This document shows, in pieces, positions 16,311-24,927 of a DNA stretch of 64,000 nt. The position numbers were made by a program, and so were the translations under genes. The notes under the pieces are model-generated. The model saw only the letters and a list, made by a program, of their open reading frames with translations, did no database searches and was not told the DNA's origin. The stretch covers positions 186,001 through 250,000 of the forward strand of contig JBKBHA010000001.1 in NCBI GenBank assembly GCA_046297935.1, in the 5' to 3' direction. The DNA is from CAYMZZ01 sp046297935. GTDB taxonomy: Bacteria > Bacteroidota > Bacteroidia > Chitinophagales > Chitinophagaceae. Numbering within the stretch: position 1 is the stretch's first letter; every line of letters begins with the position of its first letter.

Positions 16311-17909
16311 ATGCAGACAGACTTTCTGGTGGTCGGATCCGGAATCGCCGGCCTCACATATGCGCTCAAAATGGCGCGCCGTTTTCCCGAGAGGCAGGTA
16401 CTGGTGATGACAAAAGCTACAGCCGATGAAACCAATACTAAGTATGCGCAGGGTGGGGTAGCAGTGGTGAATGATCTGGAAAAAGATAGTTTCGAAAAAC
16501 ATATTGAGGACACGCTGATTGCGGGCGATGGTTTATGTAATCGTCAGGTGGTGGAGATTGTGGTGAAAGAAGGCCCGGAACGGGTACGAGAATTGATCAG
16601 TTGGGGTGCCCGGTTCGACAAGGAAGCAGATGGCGATTACAAGCTTGGCAAAGAAGGTGGACATTCGGAATACAGGATCATACACCATAAAGACATTACC
16701 GGCTGGGAAATGGAGCGGGCCTTACTGGATTCCGTGGAGCGTCAGCCGAATATTCAGGTAATCAAGCACTGTTTTGTAATAGATATTATTACTCAGCACC
16801 ATCTTGGATATCTGGTTACCAAAGCTTCGCCTGATGTGGAATGTTTTGGAGTATACGCACTCAATCTGGAGACTAACCAGGTAGAAAAGATACTTGCAAA
16901 GACTACCCTGCTGGCTACCGGCGGCAATGGACAGGTGTATCGCACCACCACTAACCCCTCTATTGCAACCGGCGATGGAGTAGCCATGGTATATCGTGCC
17001 AAAGGCCGAATTGAAAACATGGAGTTTATCCAGTTTCATCCTACTGCGCTTTATGAGCCGGGATTACGTGGTCAGGCCTTCCTGATAACCGAAGCTGTAC
17101 GTGGGGACGGTGGTATTTTGCGCAATAAAGACGGCGAAGCATTTATGGAGCGGTACGATTCCCGTCGCGATCTGGCACCCCGCGATATTGTAGCCCGTGC
17201 GATAGATAGTGAAATGAAGCGTACCGGTACCGAACACGTATGGCTCGATTGTCGCCATTTTGATATTGCAAAATTCATTGAGCATTTCCCCAATATCTAT
17301 CAAAAATGTCTGAGCATTGGTATCGATATCAGCAAAGCCATGATACCTGTTGCGCCGGCGGCTCATTATAGTTGCGGCGGTATTAAGACTGATGAATGGG
17401 GGCGCACGTCCATCCGCCGGCTTTACGCCTGTGGCGAATGCAGCAGCACCGGACTACATGGCGCTAACCGGCTGGCCAGCAACTCGCTGCTGGAAGCGAT
17501 GGTATTTGCGCACCGCTGCTATCTTGATGTGGCTGAACGTATAAATGGGGTGGAATGGGGCCATGAAGTGCCCGACTGGGATGCGCAGGGTACCAGTCAG
17601 CCGCGCGAAATGATCCTGATTACCCAAAGTCTGAAGGAACTACAGCAGGTGATGAGCGACTATGTGGGCATTGTTCGCAACAGCATCCGTATCGAGCGGG
17701 CCCTGCGAAGGCTCGATCTGCTATGGGAAGAAACGGAAAAGCTTTATCAAAATACGACGCTGTCGCCGCAATTGCTCGAGTTGCGCAATCTGATTACTAT
17801 TGGCTACCTGGTAGTTAAAGGTGCCAGCTTCCGTAAAGAAAGCCGGGGTCTTCATTTTACCACCGATTACCCCGACAAGAGTTCACTGGTTCAAAACATC
17901 GTGCTGTAA
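16311..17909 (+). CDS. nadB: L-aspartate oxidase
   Basis: 532-residue flavoprotein that oxidises L-aspartate to iminoaspartate, the first step of de novo NAD synthesis. It has the N-terminal FAD dinucleotide-binding motif (FLVVGSGIAGLTYALKMA), the KATADETNTKYAQGGVA substrate loop, HSEYRIIHH, the MEFIQFHPTAL segment, and the capping-domain GGIKTDEWGRTSIRRLYACGECSSTGLHGANRLASNSLLE. Length matches NadB rather than the succinate dehydrogenase flavoprotein. nadA and nadC are not adjacent. A -7-like TATTTTTG element lies at 16287-16294, 17 bp before the start codon. Confidence 0.95.
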   Translation: MQTDFLVVGSGIAGLTYALKMARRFPERQVLVMTKATADETNTKYAQGGVAVVNDLEKDSFEKHIEDTLIAGDGLCNRQVVEIVVKEGPERVRELISWGARFDKEADGDYKLGKEGGHSEYRIIHHKDITGWEMERALLDSVERQPNIQVIKHCFVIDIITQHHLGYLVTKASPDVECFGVYALNLETNQVEKILAKTTLLATGGNGQVYRTTTNPSIATGDGVAMVYRAKGRIENMEFIQFHPTALYEPGLRGQAFLITEAVRGDGGILRNKDGEAFMERYDSRRDLAPRDIVARAIDSEMKRTGTEHVWLDCRHFDIAKFIEHFPNIYQKCLSIGIDISKAMIPVAPAAHYSCGGIKTDEWGRTSIRRLYACGECSSTGLHGANRLASNSLLEAMVFAHRCYLDVAERINGVEWGHEVPDWDAQGTSQPREMILITQSLKELQQVMSDYVGIVRNSIRIERALRRLDLLWEETEKLYQNTTLSPQLLELRNLITIGYLVVKGASFRKESRGLHFTTDYPDKSSLVQNIVL

Positions 17910-17927
17910 CTGTTATCTTTGCGGCAC

Positions 17928-18842
17928 ATGTATTATCTGGTTTACGGCATTTTATACTTGTTTTCGCTGCTGCCGCTGCGTGTGCTATACCTGTTTTCGG
18001 ACCTGGCATTTTGGTATCTGTATCGGGTAAAAAAATACCGCCGCGGAGTGGTAATGCAAAACCTTTCCTATGCCTTCCCTGAAAAGACAGAGGAAGAGCG
18101 AACAAAGATTGCGAGAGATTTTTATCAGCTTTTCACCGACACTTTTATTGAAACTATCAAGCTCATTTCAATGAGCGACCGACAGGTGAATCAACGGGGA
18201 AAATGCGAGGTTGACTATATCAACGAACTCATTGAAAAAGGGTATAACATTCATATTCTCGCCGGGCATCAGTTTAATTGGGAATTTGCCAACCTTTTGT
18301 ATGCGCGACACCTGAAAATTCCCTTTGTAGGAGTTTATGCTCCCATTGCTAATAAGGCGCTGAACCGGGTGTTTTTGAAAATGCGGGCTCGCAACGGCAC
18401 CATCATGGTCTCTGCCCGCGATTTTACCAGCAAGATGCACGAGTTTTTTCGTTCGCAGTATGTGCTTGCATTGGCAGCCGATCAAAATCCGTCGAAGCTG
18501 GCGCGTAGTTACTGGGTCAACTTTCTGGGCAGGCCCGCTCCTTTTGTGACCGGTCCCGGGAAGGGTGCTGTTAAAAACAATACGGCTGTAGTTTATGTGG
18601 GATTCGAACGGGTGAAACGCGGGCAATATGCTTTTCGCACCATTCCGATTACAGACAATGGAATGAACTATACACCTGAGCAGTTGACAGTGATGTACAA
18701 AAAGGCACTGGAAGCATTTATTCGCGACAATCCCTCTAATTATCTATGGTCTCATCGGCGCTGGCGCCATGAATGGAAGCCGGAGTATGGGCCTGTGATA
18801 GACGATGCAATTGCAGAATCGGAAATTAAACAGCCTGATTAA
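17928..18842 (+). CDS. Lysophospholipid / lipid A acyltransferase (LpxL/HtrB-like)
   Basis: 304 residues from the ATG at 17928. It belongs to the bacterial lipid A biosynthesis acyltransferase family: an N-terminal membrane helix (YLVYGILYLFSLLPLRVLYLFSDL-like, split by a short turn), VVMQNLSYAFPEKT, the catalytic HxxxxE-type motif HQFNWEF near residue 110, and the QNPS / GRPAPFVTGPGKGA segments near residues 185-210. It would add a secondary acyl chain to lipid A or a related aminolipid at the inner membrane. TATCTTTG at 17914-17921 sits only 6 bp before the start codon, so the mRNA may have almost no leader. It follows nadB by 18 bp. Confidence 0.9.
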   Translation: MYYLVYGILYLFSLLPLRVLYLFSDLAFWYLYRVKKYRRGVVMQNLSYAFPEKTEEERTKIARDFYQLFTDTFIETIKLISMSDRQVNQRGKCEVDYINELIEKGYNIHILAGHQFNWEFANLLYARHLKIPFVGVYAPIANKALNRVFLKMRARNGTIMVSARDFTSKMHEFFRSQYVLALAADQNPSKLARSYWVNFLGRPAPFVTGPGKGAVKNNTAVVYVGFERVKRGQYAFRTIPITDNGMNYTPEQLTVMYKKALEAFIRDNPSNYLWSHRRWRHEWKPEYGPVIDDAIAESEIKQPD

Positions 18843-19486
18843 CTCTTTTTGGTTTGCACACGAACAATATCCGCCTTGTTTTCTTTTTCAATTGCCTTCC
18901 AGCCTCCAGTTACCTGTCGAAGATTGTGTATACCGTGGCGTTTTAATAAAGCGGCAGCAACCAGGCTGCGATAATTGTGTTCGCTATGGAGATAAAGATT
19001 TTGCTGGTCCTCAAAATTGGCGATCTCAGCCAGATCATTCATTTCTTCCAACGGCAGATTTAACGCATCCTTCAGGTGCCCCGATTCAAATTCTGCCGCC
19101 GTCCTTACGTCCACCACCTGAAGATTATCATCAAAGGGGATATCCATCATCAGCTCATCGGATTCCACGGTAATCAACATATCCAGTTCCCATGAATCAG
19201 CTTCCCATGCTTCCATTCCACCTTCCAGATAACCTATTGGTTTTTTCAAACCGGCCTTCTCCAGCCTTCTGGCAGTTTCCTCTTCCTGACCAGCTTCCGT
19301 AAGAATTAGCGTGGGCAACTCCGGATCGAGAAACAGTTTTGCCCATTGTTCAAGAGAGCCTTCCAGGCCAAGCCAGTAGGAGCCGGGTATAAATTTTTCG
19401 GTGAAAATGCCTGCAGGTCGGCTGTCGACTATCTGCGCGTCGGCTTCCATGGCAACGCGAAATTCATTTACCGTAAGTGATTTCAT
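18839..19486 (-). CDS. Tandem rhodanese-domain protein lacking the active-site cysteine
   Basis: 215 residues made of two rhodanese-like domains (about 1-100 and 107-208). The arrangement (IVDSRPAGIFTEKFIPGSYWLGLEG ... GYLEGGMEAWE ... VVDVRTAAEFESGHLKDALNLPL) resembles the C-terminal half of persulfide dioxygenase-rhodanese fusions, but the metallo-beta-lactamase domain is absent. The second domain's loop reads HSEHNYRS where active enzymes have HCxxGYRS, so Ser168 replaces the catalytic Cys; the first domain has TEAGQEEE. There is no cysteine in the entire protein. It may bind a sulfur compound or partner rather than transfer sulfur. It starts 1 bp after the ArsR-type regulator gene. Confidence 0.85.
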   Translation of the reverse strand: MKSLTVNEFRVAMEADAQIVDSRPAGIFTEKFIPGSYWLGLEGSLEQWAKLFLDPELPTLILTEAGQEEETARRLEKAGLKKPIGYLEGGMEAWEADSWELDMLITVESDELMMDIPFDDNLQVVDVRTAAEFESGHLKDALNLPLEEMNDLAEIANFEDQQNLYLHSEHNYRSLVAAALLKRHGIHNLRQVTGGWKAIEKENKADIVRVQTKKS

Positions 19487-19487
19487 C

Positions 19488-19829
19488 TCAGTTCAGCAGC
19501 GATTCTACAAAATTGTTCAGTTCCTGTATGCGTTGAGCATTCACTGTGTAATAAATGTACTTGCCATCGCGCTCCGTATTCACAAAACCTGCTTTACGCA
19601 ATATGGAAAGATGTTGAGAAGCTACTGACTGTTCCAGGCGCAGTTTCACATAAATCTCCGTCACAGTAATTCTTCCGTGTTCGTCGATCAACTTCAGTAT
19701 TTGCTGACGCAACTTGTGATTGATGGCCCTTAGCACCAGCGATGCTTTTTTTACATTTAGCAGGTCTACCTTCAGGGAGGAGTTGCTAGTATCAGAAGCC
19801 GAATTGAGCATTAATGTGTAGTTGTTCAT
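19488..19829 (-). CDS. ArsR-type winged-helix transcriptional repressor
   Basis: 113 residues. The winged helix covers about residues 30-105: KLRQQILKLIDEHGRITVTEIYVKLRLEQSVASQHLSILRKAGFVNTERDGKYIYYTVN, the classic ArsR recognition helix and wing. It is the first gene of a two-gene operon with the rhodanese-like protein. ArsR proteins paired with rhodanese or persulfide genes (BigR, SqrR, YgaV) sense persulfides through two cysteines, but this protein has no cysteine at all and none of the metal-binding CVC-type motifs. The signal it responds to is therefore probably different. About the first 25 residues are Ser/Asn-rich and probably flexible. Confidence 0.9.
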   Translation of the reverse strand: MNNYTLMLNSASDTSNSSLKVDLLNVKKASLVLRAINHKLRQQILKLIDEHGRITVTEIYVKLRLEQSVASQHLSILRKAGFVNTERDGKYIYYTVNAQRIQELNNFVESLLN

Positions 19830-19922
19830 AGTAATGACCGGTTAAATCTAAAATTGCAAAAATAGCTATGTACCCGCTTTTATCGTCAATAAAAATGTTA
19901 ATACCTTAACAAGTGTAAACCA

Positions 19923-20591
19923 TTATTTCCCTTGAGAATAGAACTCCTTGAGATAGAATGGCTCACTGTATGCCAGGTCCGCAAACGCCTTTAGGCGATG
20001 ACGTTCCGATGACAATTTGCTCATCGTTTCAGCAGTAGCTTCAGTGGTGTGGAGCAGAATTTTCGGGTCATTGAAAAGATCGGATGCTTTTGCTGCACCG
20101 TCTCCGCAGACTACCAGCGTTCCTGATTCCCGAAATTCCTGTAAACTATCTTTATTCAGAACCAGGGCGGCTGGCGCTGCCAGCTGCTCCAGTTCGTTGT
20201 TGTACACAGCACAATATACTTCCATTCTTCTTGCATCGATCATTGGCACATAAAAATTTGCTGTTTTTATGTGTTCGCGGGCTGCTACAGCCTGTAGCAG
20301 GAGGCTCGACACCCTAATCAGGGGGATTTGCCGTGCAAAACAAATGCCTTTAGCTGCTGCCATGCCCATTCTAAGTCCGGTGTAAGAACCCGGACCTTCA
20401 CTGATCGCCACTGCATCCAAATCTTCCATGTTCCAGCCAGCCTGTTTCATTGCTTCCGCTATTGCCGGATGCAACCAGGCAGCATGGTCCTTCAGGTTCT
20501 CGCTCAGCAGAAATGCCTTTGTTTCCTTACCGGAAGCCAGACAGATGCTGGCTTTTCGCCCAGACGATTCTATATTAAGAATGTTTGCCAT
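19923..20591 (-). CDS. tsaB: tRNA threonylcarbamoyladenosine biosynthesis protein TsaB
   Basis: 222 residues from the ATG at 20591; a longer reading frame is rejected because it would overlap the neighbouring gene. TsaB is the inactive ASKHA partner of TsaD in making t6A on tRNAs reading ANN codons. It shows the N-terminal ILNIESSGRKASICLA, the conserved SEGPGSYTGLRMGMAAAKGICFA motif near residues 65-85, and PMIDARRMEVYCAVY near residue 118. The start lies 2 bp beyond the stop of the HCDH-like gene upstream, so the two are probably co-transcribed. Essential in many bacteria. Confidence 0.92.
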   Translation of the reverse strand: MANILNIESSGRKASICLASGKETKAFLLSENLKDHAAWLHPAIAEAMKQAGWNMEDLDAVAISEGPGSYTGLRMGMAAAKGICFARQIPLIRVSSLLLQAVAAREHIKTANFYVPMIDARRMEVYCAVYNNELEQLAAPAALVLNKDSLQEFRESGTLVVCGDGAAKASDLFNDPKILLHTTEATAETMSKLSSERHRLKAFADLAYSEPFYLKEFYSQGK

Positions 20592-20593
20592 TA

Positions 20594-21238
20594 TTATGCC
20601 AAAGCCATTGATTTTAATAACGAAGATGGCCGATAGCGCACATCTTCGTTTTCCAAAAGATTCAATAATTCCACTATCCGCTTCAATCCGATCATTTTTC
20701 CCCACTCCAGGGGACCATTGGGGTAATTAGTTCCCAGCTTCATGGCCACATCTATTTCTTCGGCTGTACTAACGGATTCTTCCAAAGCAAACCAGGCTTC
20801 GTTGATGATCATGGCCAGCACCCGCGCCGACAGCATTCCATAGCAATCCGGCACCCATTCCGGCTGCCTGCCGCAGAGACTGATCAGCCGGTCGATTTCC
20901 GGCTTGTGAGCATTTGAATTGGCTGTTGCCAATTCGGCAACAGACCTTTGTAAAAATCCGGGCCAGCCATTGATACGAACAGCTTTTTTCGGCAGGTGAG
21001 CCGACAGGCGCAGCATTGCGTTTACAAAATAGAATTTCACCGGCAGGCTTTCGAGCCAGTCGGTAATATCGCCATCAAGATCTTCGTGTAAATAGAAAAG
21101 GCTGTCCGGTTGCTCCTGCCTCAGGTCGGGCAGCCTGGCAGTTGAAAAACGTAATTCCAATTGCGGATCAGCCGGCAACAGCTTCCATTCATTTAGCAGT
21201 TCTTCTGGTCCAATCACCCAAACGGTCATGCCATCCAT
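20594..21238 (-). CDS. 3-hydroxyacyl-CoA dehydrogenase-like protein with degenerate NAD domain
   Basis: 214 residues. The C-terminal 95 residues match the HCDH C-terminal dimerisation/substrate domain: GMLSARVLAMIINEAWFALEE, then EEIDVAMKLGTNYPNGPLEWGKMIGL. The N-terminal part keeps a Rossmann-like pattern (MTVWVIGPEEL, VKFYFVNAML) but lacks the GxGxxG dinucleotide loop and the catalytic His-Glu region is not recognisable. It is shorter than a full dehydrogenase (about 280-310 residues). It probably binds an acyl-CoA-like ligand or has a structural role rather than oxidising 3-hydroxyacyl-CoA. It is the first gene of a pair with tsaB and is divergent from ridA. Confidence 0.75.
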   Translation of the reverse strand: MDGMTVWVIGPEELLNEWKLLPADPQLELRFSTARLPDLRQEQPDSLFYLHEDLDGDITDWLESLPVKFYFVNAMLRLSAHLPKKAVRINGWPGFLQRSVAELATANSNAHKPEIDRLISLCGRQPEWVPDCYGMLSARVLAMIINEAWFALEESVSTAEEIDVAMKLGTNYPNGPLEWGKMIGLKRIVELLNLLENEDVRYRPSSLLKSMALA

Positions 21239-21239
21239 T

Positions 21240-21270
21240 TTTGCAAAGAAAACGCATAAAGCTATATTCG
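21240..21270 (+). promoter_or_regulatory. Putative promoter of ridA
   Basis: TTTG at 21240-21243 and TATATTCG at 21263-21270, 19 nt apart; one mismatch from TAnnTTTG. The start codon follows at 21292. Confidence 0.55.
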
Positions 21271-21291
21271 CTACCTTAAAATAAAACGAAG

Positions 21292-21675
21292 ATGAAAAAA
21301 CTTGTAATTAATACGGCCGATGCACCCGCTCCGATCGGCCCCTATAACCAGGCCATTCTGTCGGGCGACTTGTTGTTTGTTTCGGGACAGATATGCATTG
21401 ATCCCGCTACCGGCGAGTTGGACAATAAAGATGTGCAAACGGAAACACGACGCTGTATGAACAACTTGAAAGCAATTCTTACTGCTGCTGGCATGGACTT
21501 TTCAAATGTGGTGAAAACCAGCATTTTCATCACCGACATGAAACAATTTGCAGCGATCAACGAAGTGTATGGTGAATTTTTCAGCGAAGAATTTCCAGCG
21601 CGGGAAACGGTGCAGGTGGCTGCACTGCCCAAGTTTGTGAATGTGGAAATTAGTGTGATAGCAGGTAAAAAGTAA
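21292..21675 (+). CDS. ridA: RidA family reactive intermediate/imine deaminase
   Basis: 127-residue YjgF/RidA protein. RidA hydrolyses reactive 2-aminoacrylate and other enamines/imines formed by PLP enzymes, protecting those enzymes. The signature elements are present: APAPIGPYNQAILSGDLLFVSGQI at the start, ETRRCMNNLKAILTAAGMDFSNVVKTSIFITDM in the middle, and FPARETVQVAALPKFVNVEISVIA at the end, with the carboxylate-binding Arg in PARET. Full family length. A single gene with its own promoter, converging on the large protease gene across a long hairpin. Confidence 0.93.
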   Translation: MKKLVINTADAPAPIGPYNQAILSGDLLFVSGQICIDPATGELDNKDVQTETRRCMNNLKAILTAAGMDFSNVVKTSIFITDMKQFAAINEVYGEFFSEEFPARETVQVAALPKFVNVEISVIAGKK

Positions 21676-21680
21676 AAATC

Positions 21681-21753
21681 AATTGGGGAATTTGATAATT
21701 TGGAAATTCGTTGAGCAATAAGCTCAAGTCCCAAATTATCAAATTCCCCAATT
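21681..21753. repeat. Perfect 23-bp inverted repeat between convergent genes
   Basis: Arms 21681-21703 and 21731-21753 are exact reverse complements, built of GGGGAATTTGATAATTTGG-like words, with a 27-nt loop and T-rich sequence after it on the + side. Likely a bidirectional terminator for ridA and the protease gene. Confidence 0.8.
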
Positions 21754-21790
21754 CAATTTTCCTGTAAGCTTTCTTATTAATGTAAGGATT

Positions 21791-24784
21791 TTAATTCCCT
21801 ACAACCATCTTAATCACTTCTTTCTCCCCACCCATTTCTACCGCTACCAGATAAAGTCCGCTCGCGAGGTTTCCGGCTTCAATCATTTGAATAAATGGTC
21901 CTGCAGGAAGGTTCTGGCGAGGTTGATACTGGCGCACCAGTTTGCCGGTATTGTCGTAAATGGCAATACTCAGATCAAAGCTGGTAGCATTAATCACTTC
22001 GAGGCGGGCGGTACCTTTCACGGGATTAGGGAACAAACGAATATAACGTCCGTTGCTCAAGGCCTGTGTCTGGAAAGACTGGTTGGCCGATGCAAGGAAG
22101 GTGGTAGTAGTGTTACACAGCGGTATGATATTGTACTCGTAGCTGGCACCGGGCTGAAGTCCGGTGAGTTCTACAGAATTTGCCTGCACATAAAGCTGCT
22201 GCCAGGTGCTGCTGCCAACAATACGGTACTGAACGGTATCTGCAGTAGCGCCAGTGGGGTTGGTCCAGCTTAACAATACACGCGATGGGCTGAATGTCTG
22301 GGCTGAGAAATTGGTAACTGGGCCGCAACCAATCACCTGAATCAGGGCGGCTGCAGTGTTCTTACATCCGTTTGCCCCAGTACCTTCTACGTTGTATTCG
22401 GTGGTCGTCAATGGGCGATAGGTGCCCGTTGTAGCGGTAGAGCTTACCATATCAGGAAGCGAAGACCAGTTATAAGCTACTGCGCCCGAACCGGTGAGTT
22501 GTTGCGTACCAAATTTTTCGATCGTGCTCACGGCAGGTGTGATTACTACATCCGGACGTGGCAGCACGGTTACTGCTTTCAACTCAGACGTAGCATTGCA
22601 GCTGCCCAGTGTGCTGGTGATGCTGTACACACCGCTGGTAGTAGCCGTGTAGATATTGCTGGTTGCACCGGGAATGATATCTCCATCCACATACCACTGA
22701 TAGCTATATCCGTTTCCGGTGGCTGCGGTGAACACTACAGAACCACCTTCACAGAAATTGAGCAGACCAGTGGTAGTTAATGTAACAGCCGGGCTGGGAT
22801 TAACTGTTATGGAAGTGGCGGCCGAAGTAGAAGTGCAGGTTGCACCAGCACTGACAGCTACGGTGTAGTTGCCCGATTCGGTGGCAAAATATCGATCACT
22901 GGTAGCGCCGGTAATGGGATTGTTGTTGCGGTACCATTGATATGTGAATCCTGCGCCTGCATTGGCATTTAGTTCCACTGTACTTCCGCTACAGATGGTA
23001 GTAGCACCAGTGGTAGTGATTTGAGCGGTTGGACTGGCAACTTCAATTACCTGAAATGCTTTAGTACCGCTGCAGGCTCCCGAAGTGGCTGTTACGGAAT
23101 AGTTGCCCGCAGCATTGATATTTAACGAAGAGTTCGTGGCTCCGGAAATCGGGTTACCAGCCAGGTACCACTGGTAGGTATAGGCCGGATTGTTGGTTGC
23201 CTGTATGGTGATATTTCCGCCGGGACAAATAGCCGCAACGGTTCCGGAATTTATTGCAAAAGTTAATGTGGTACCTGAGTTGCCGATTACAACATCGTCT
23301 GTAACCTTACAGCCTGATCCGTCGGTTACCGTTACATGATAGGTGCCCGGACCAACATTGCTCAGCGTCTGCGAGGTTTGCCCATTGCTCCAGGCATAAC
23401 TCAGGTTGCCGGTTGAATTGGTTGCGTTTACTGTCGATGTGCCGTTGGGTGCATTACAGGATGCGTCGAGCGTTGTAAAGTCGATAGTCATACGGCAGGT
23501 GCCAAAGCAGCTGGCTCCTCCAATTACTTCACGTATCCTGTTGCCCGGCTGAGTGCCAAAACCATTGTTGAAATTGATGCCATATCCTGTCAGGTGGCAA
23601 TAACTCATGATGGTACCACCATTGCCCGGAGGCGGGCCCTGCGGGCAGTTGCCGCTGCCGGAGCTGGCAGGTTCAGTAGGATAGCAGTTATCGAGCGCAC
23701 CACCTACCCAGCCACACCATTGTGTATGCCGGCTGCCGAAATTGTGGCCCAGTTCATGGGTTACCACCTGCACAGTCCATGAATAGGTCGGGAAATTGGC
23801 ATAAGTGTTATTGATGGCACTTACAGCAGTGCGGTAAAGACGTTGCGTATTACAGGGATTTCCGAGCACATAGGCAATACCACCACCGAGGTTTCGGGTA
23901 GAAAGGAAATGGGCGTAGTCGCCGTTGTAAGTGGAAAAAGACATCCGGTTGGCAAAAGATTCAAGCACTGTTGATGTTGTATTCTTGCCGGTAGAAGCCT
24001 CGGGATCGTTCTGTGTCCATACGGTAACATGCGATACCTGTACCAGGATATCTTCGTTGTCATACAGTTGAGCCACATTGTTAAAGAAGCCCAATACATA
24101 GTTGATTACATTAACCGTATTGCTACCCTTGTCGGTATACATTTTGTAGTCGCACTCAAAATAAATTTCCACCGGCTCGCCAATAGCGTTGCCACGCGCA
24201 TGCGTGGTTTCGGTATGAGTTGCTTCGTCGCCTACAACCATCGACTCATCATCTGTAAAGCAGCTGTAGGGATTTTTCATCTTCAGGTCGCGATCGCGGT
24301 AAAGCGTATATTCAGCGGTTGGCTTACCGTCTTTTTCTATTGCACCGAGCACATGATTGCCGTTGTCGTCGGCAATAATACCCATCACCCGGTCTTCCAG
24401 GATGCTGATCGAAGCCATGCTGCGATTGTCGCCCTTGATGCGCCCGCGATAGAAAATGCCAACTGGCACTTCCACTTCCCGGAGCGTGCCGCCGGCACCG
24501 GCTTCAGTAACCTTAAAATTATCACTGGTGATTTTTACTTTTTCCATTTCCAGCTCCAGCATTCGTCCCTGGTAGGGAAGCTCCAGGCGAAGCTCCTGTG
24601 GCGCACTGCTGCGCAGGCTTTGCAACCTTTGTTCTTTCAGAGTCAGGGACTGGTAACTGGAGGCAATAGTGCGATAGTCGCGCGACAGATTAGTTTGCGC
24701 TTCAAACAGATCTGATACCAACTGGGCACGCAGGCTGCCTGCTGCTAAAAGGCAAACAACCCCAACAATAAATGCTTTTCTCAT
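21791..24784 (-). CDS. Secreted zinc metalloprotease with SprB, Ig-like, FN3 and T9SS sorting domains
   Basis: 997-residue extracellular protease. Signal peptide at 1-20; a pro-region to about 200; a reprolysin/M12-like catalytic domain at about 200-430 with the zinc motif HELGHNFGSRH starting at His343 and the Met-turn IMSYC. Then a SprB-type repeat (SYAWSNGQTSQTLSNVGPGTYHVTVTDGSGC), three Ig-like modules each with a YQWY motif, an HYR-like segment, a fibronectin type III domain (VLLSWTNPTGATADTVQYRI), and a C-terminal type IX secretion sorting domain (LFPNPVKGTARLEV ... GLYLVAVEMGG). It is exported across the outer membrane by the T9SS, whose machinery lies elsewhere. Probably degrades proteins outside the cell. 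Confidence 0.92.
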   Translation of the reverse strand: MRKAFIVGVVCLLAAGSLRAQLVSDLFEAQTNLSRDYRTIASSYQSLTLKEQRLQSLRSSAPQELRLELPYQGRMLELEMEKVKITSDNFKVTEAGAGGTLREVEVPVGIFYRGRIKGDNRSMASISILEDRVMGIIADDNGNHVLGAIEKDGKPTAEYTLYRDRDLKMKNPYSCFTDDESMVVGDEATHTETTHARGNAIGEPVEIYFECDYKMYTDKGSNTVNVINYVLGFFNNVAQLYDNEDILVQVSHVTVWTQNDPEASTGKNTTSTVLESFANRMSFSTYNGDYAHFLSTRNLGGGIAYVLGNPCNTQRLYRTAVSAINNTYANFPTYSWTVQVVTHELGHNFGSRHTQWCGWVGGALDNCYPTEPASSGSGNCPQGPPPGNGGTIMSYCHLTGYGINFNNGFGTQPGNRIREVIGGASCFGTCRMTIDFTTLDASCNAPNGTSTVNATNSTGNLSYAWSNGQTSQTLSNVGPGTYHVTVTDGSGCKVTDDVVIGNSGTTLTFAINSGTVAAICPGGNITIQATNNPAYTYQWYLAGNPISGATNSSLNINAAGNYSVTATSGACSGTKAFQVIEVASPTAQITTTGATTICSGSTVELNANAGAGFTYQWYRNNNPITGATSDRYFATESGNYTVAVSAGATCTSTSAATSITVNPSPAVTLTTTGLLNFCEGGSVVFTAATGNGYSYQWYVDGDIIPGATSNIYTATTSGVYSITSTLGSCNATSELKAVTVLPRPDVVITPAVSTIEKFGTQQLTGSGAVAYNWSSLPDMVSSTATTGTYRPLTTTEYNVEGTGANGCKNTAAALIQVIGCGPVTNFSAQTFSPSRVLLSWTNPTGATADTVQYRIVGSSTWQQLYVQANSVELTGLQPGASYEYNIIPLCNTTTTFLASANQSFQTQALSNGRYIRLFPNPVKGTARLEVINATSFDLSIAIYDNTGKLVRQYQPRQNLPAGPFIQMIEAGNLASGLYLVAVEMGGEKEVIKMVVGN

Positions 24785-24927
24785 AAGTGCGTTAAAGATA
24801 GTTTGTAAATTTAGGCGTTTCGGGGCTTGTAAACAATAACACGGATGGGTAAGGAAAAGATTTTATTGTTTGATAATCAGTCATATAAATCCGACAATTC
24901 GTTTAATGATATGGTCGGTTACTGCTT

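Noticed and set aside
24029..24715. 228-codon open frame antisense to the metalloprotease pro-region
   Set aside because: Shadow of the sense gene; no signal, start context or motif.
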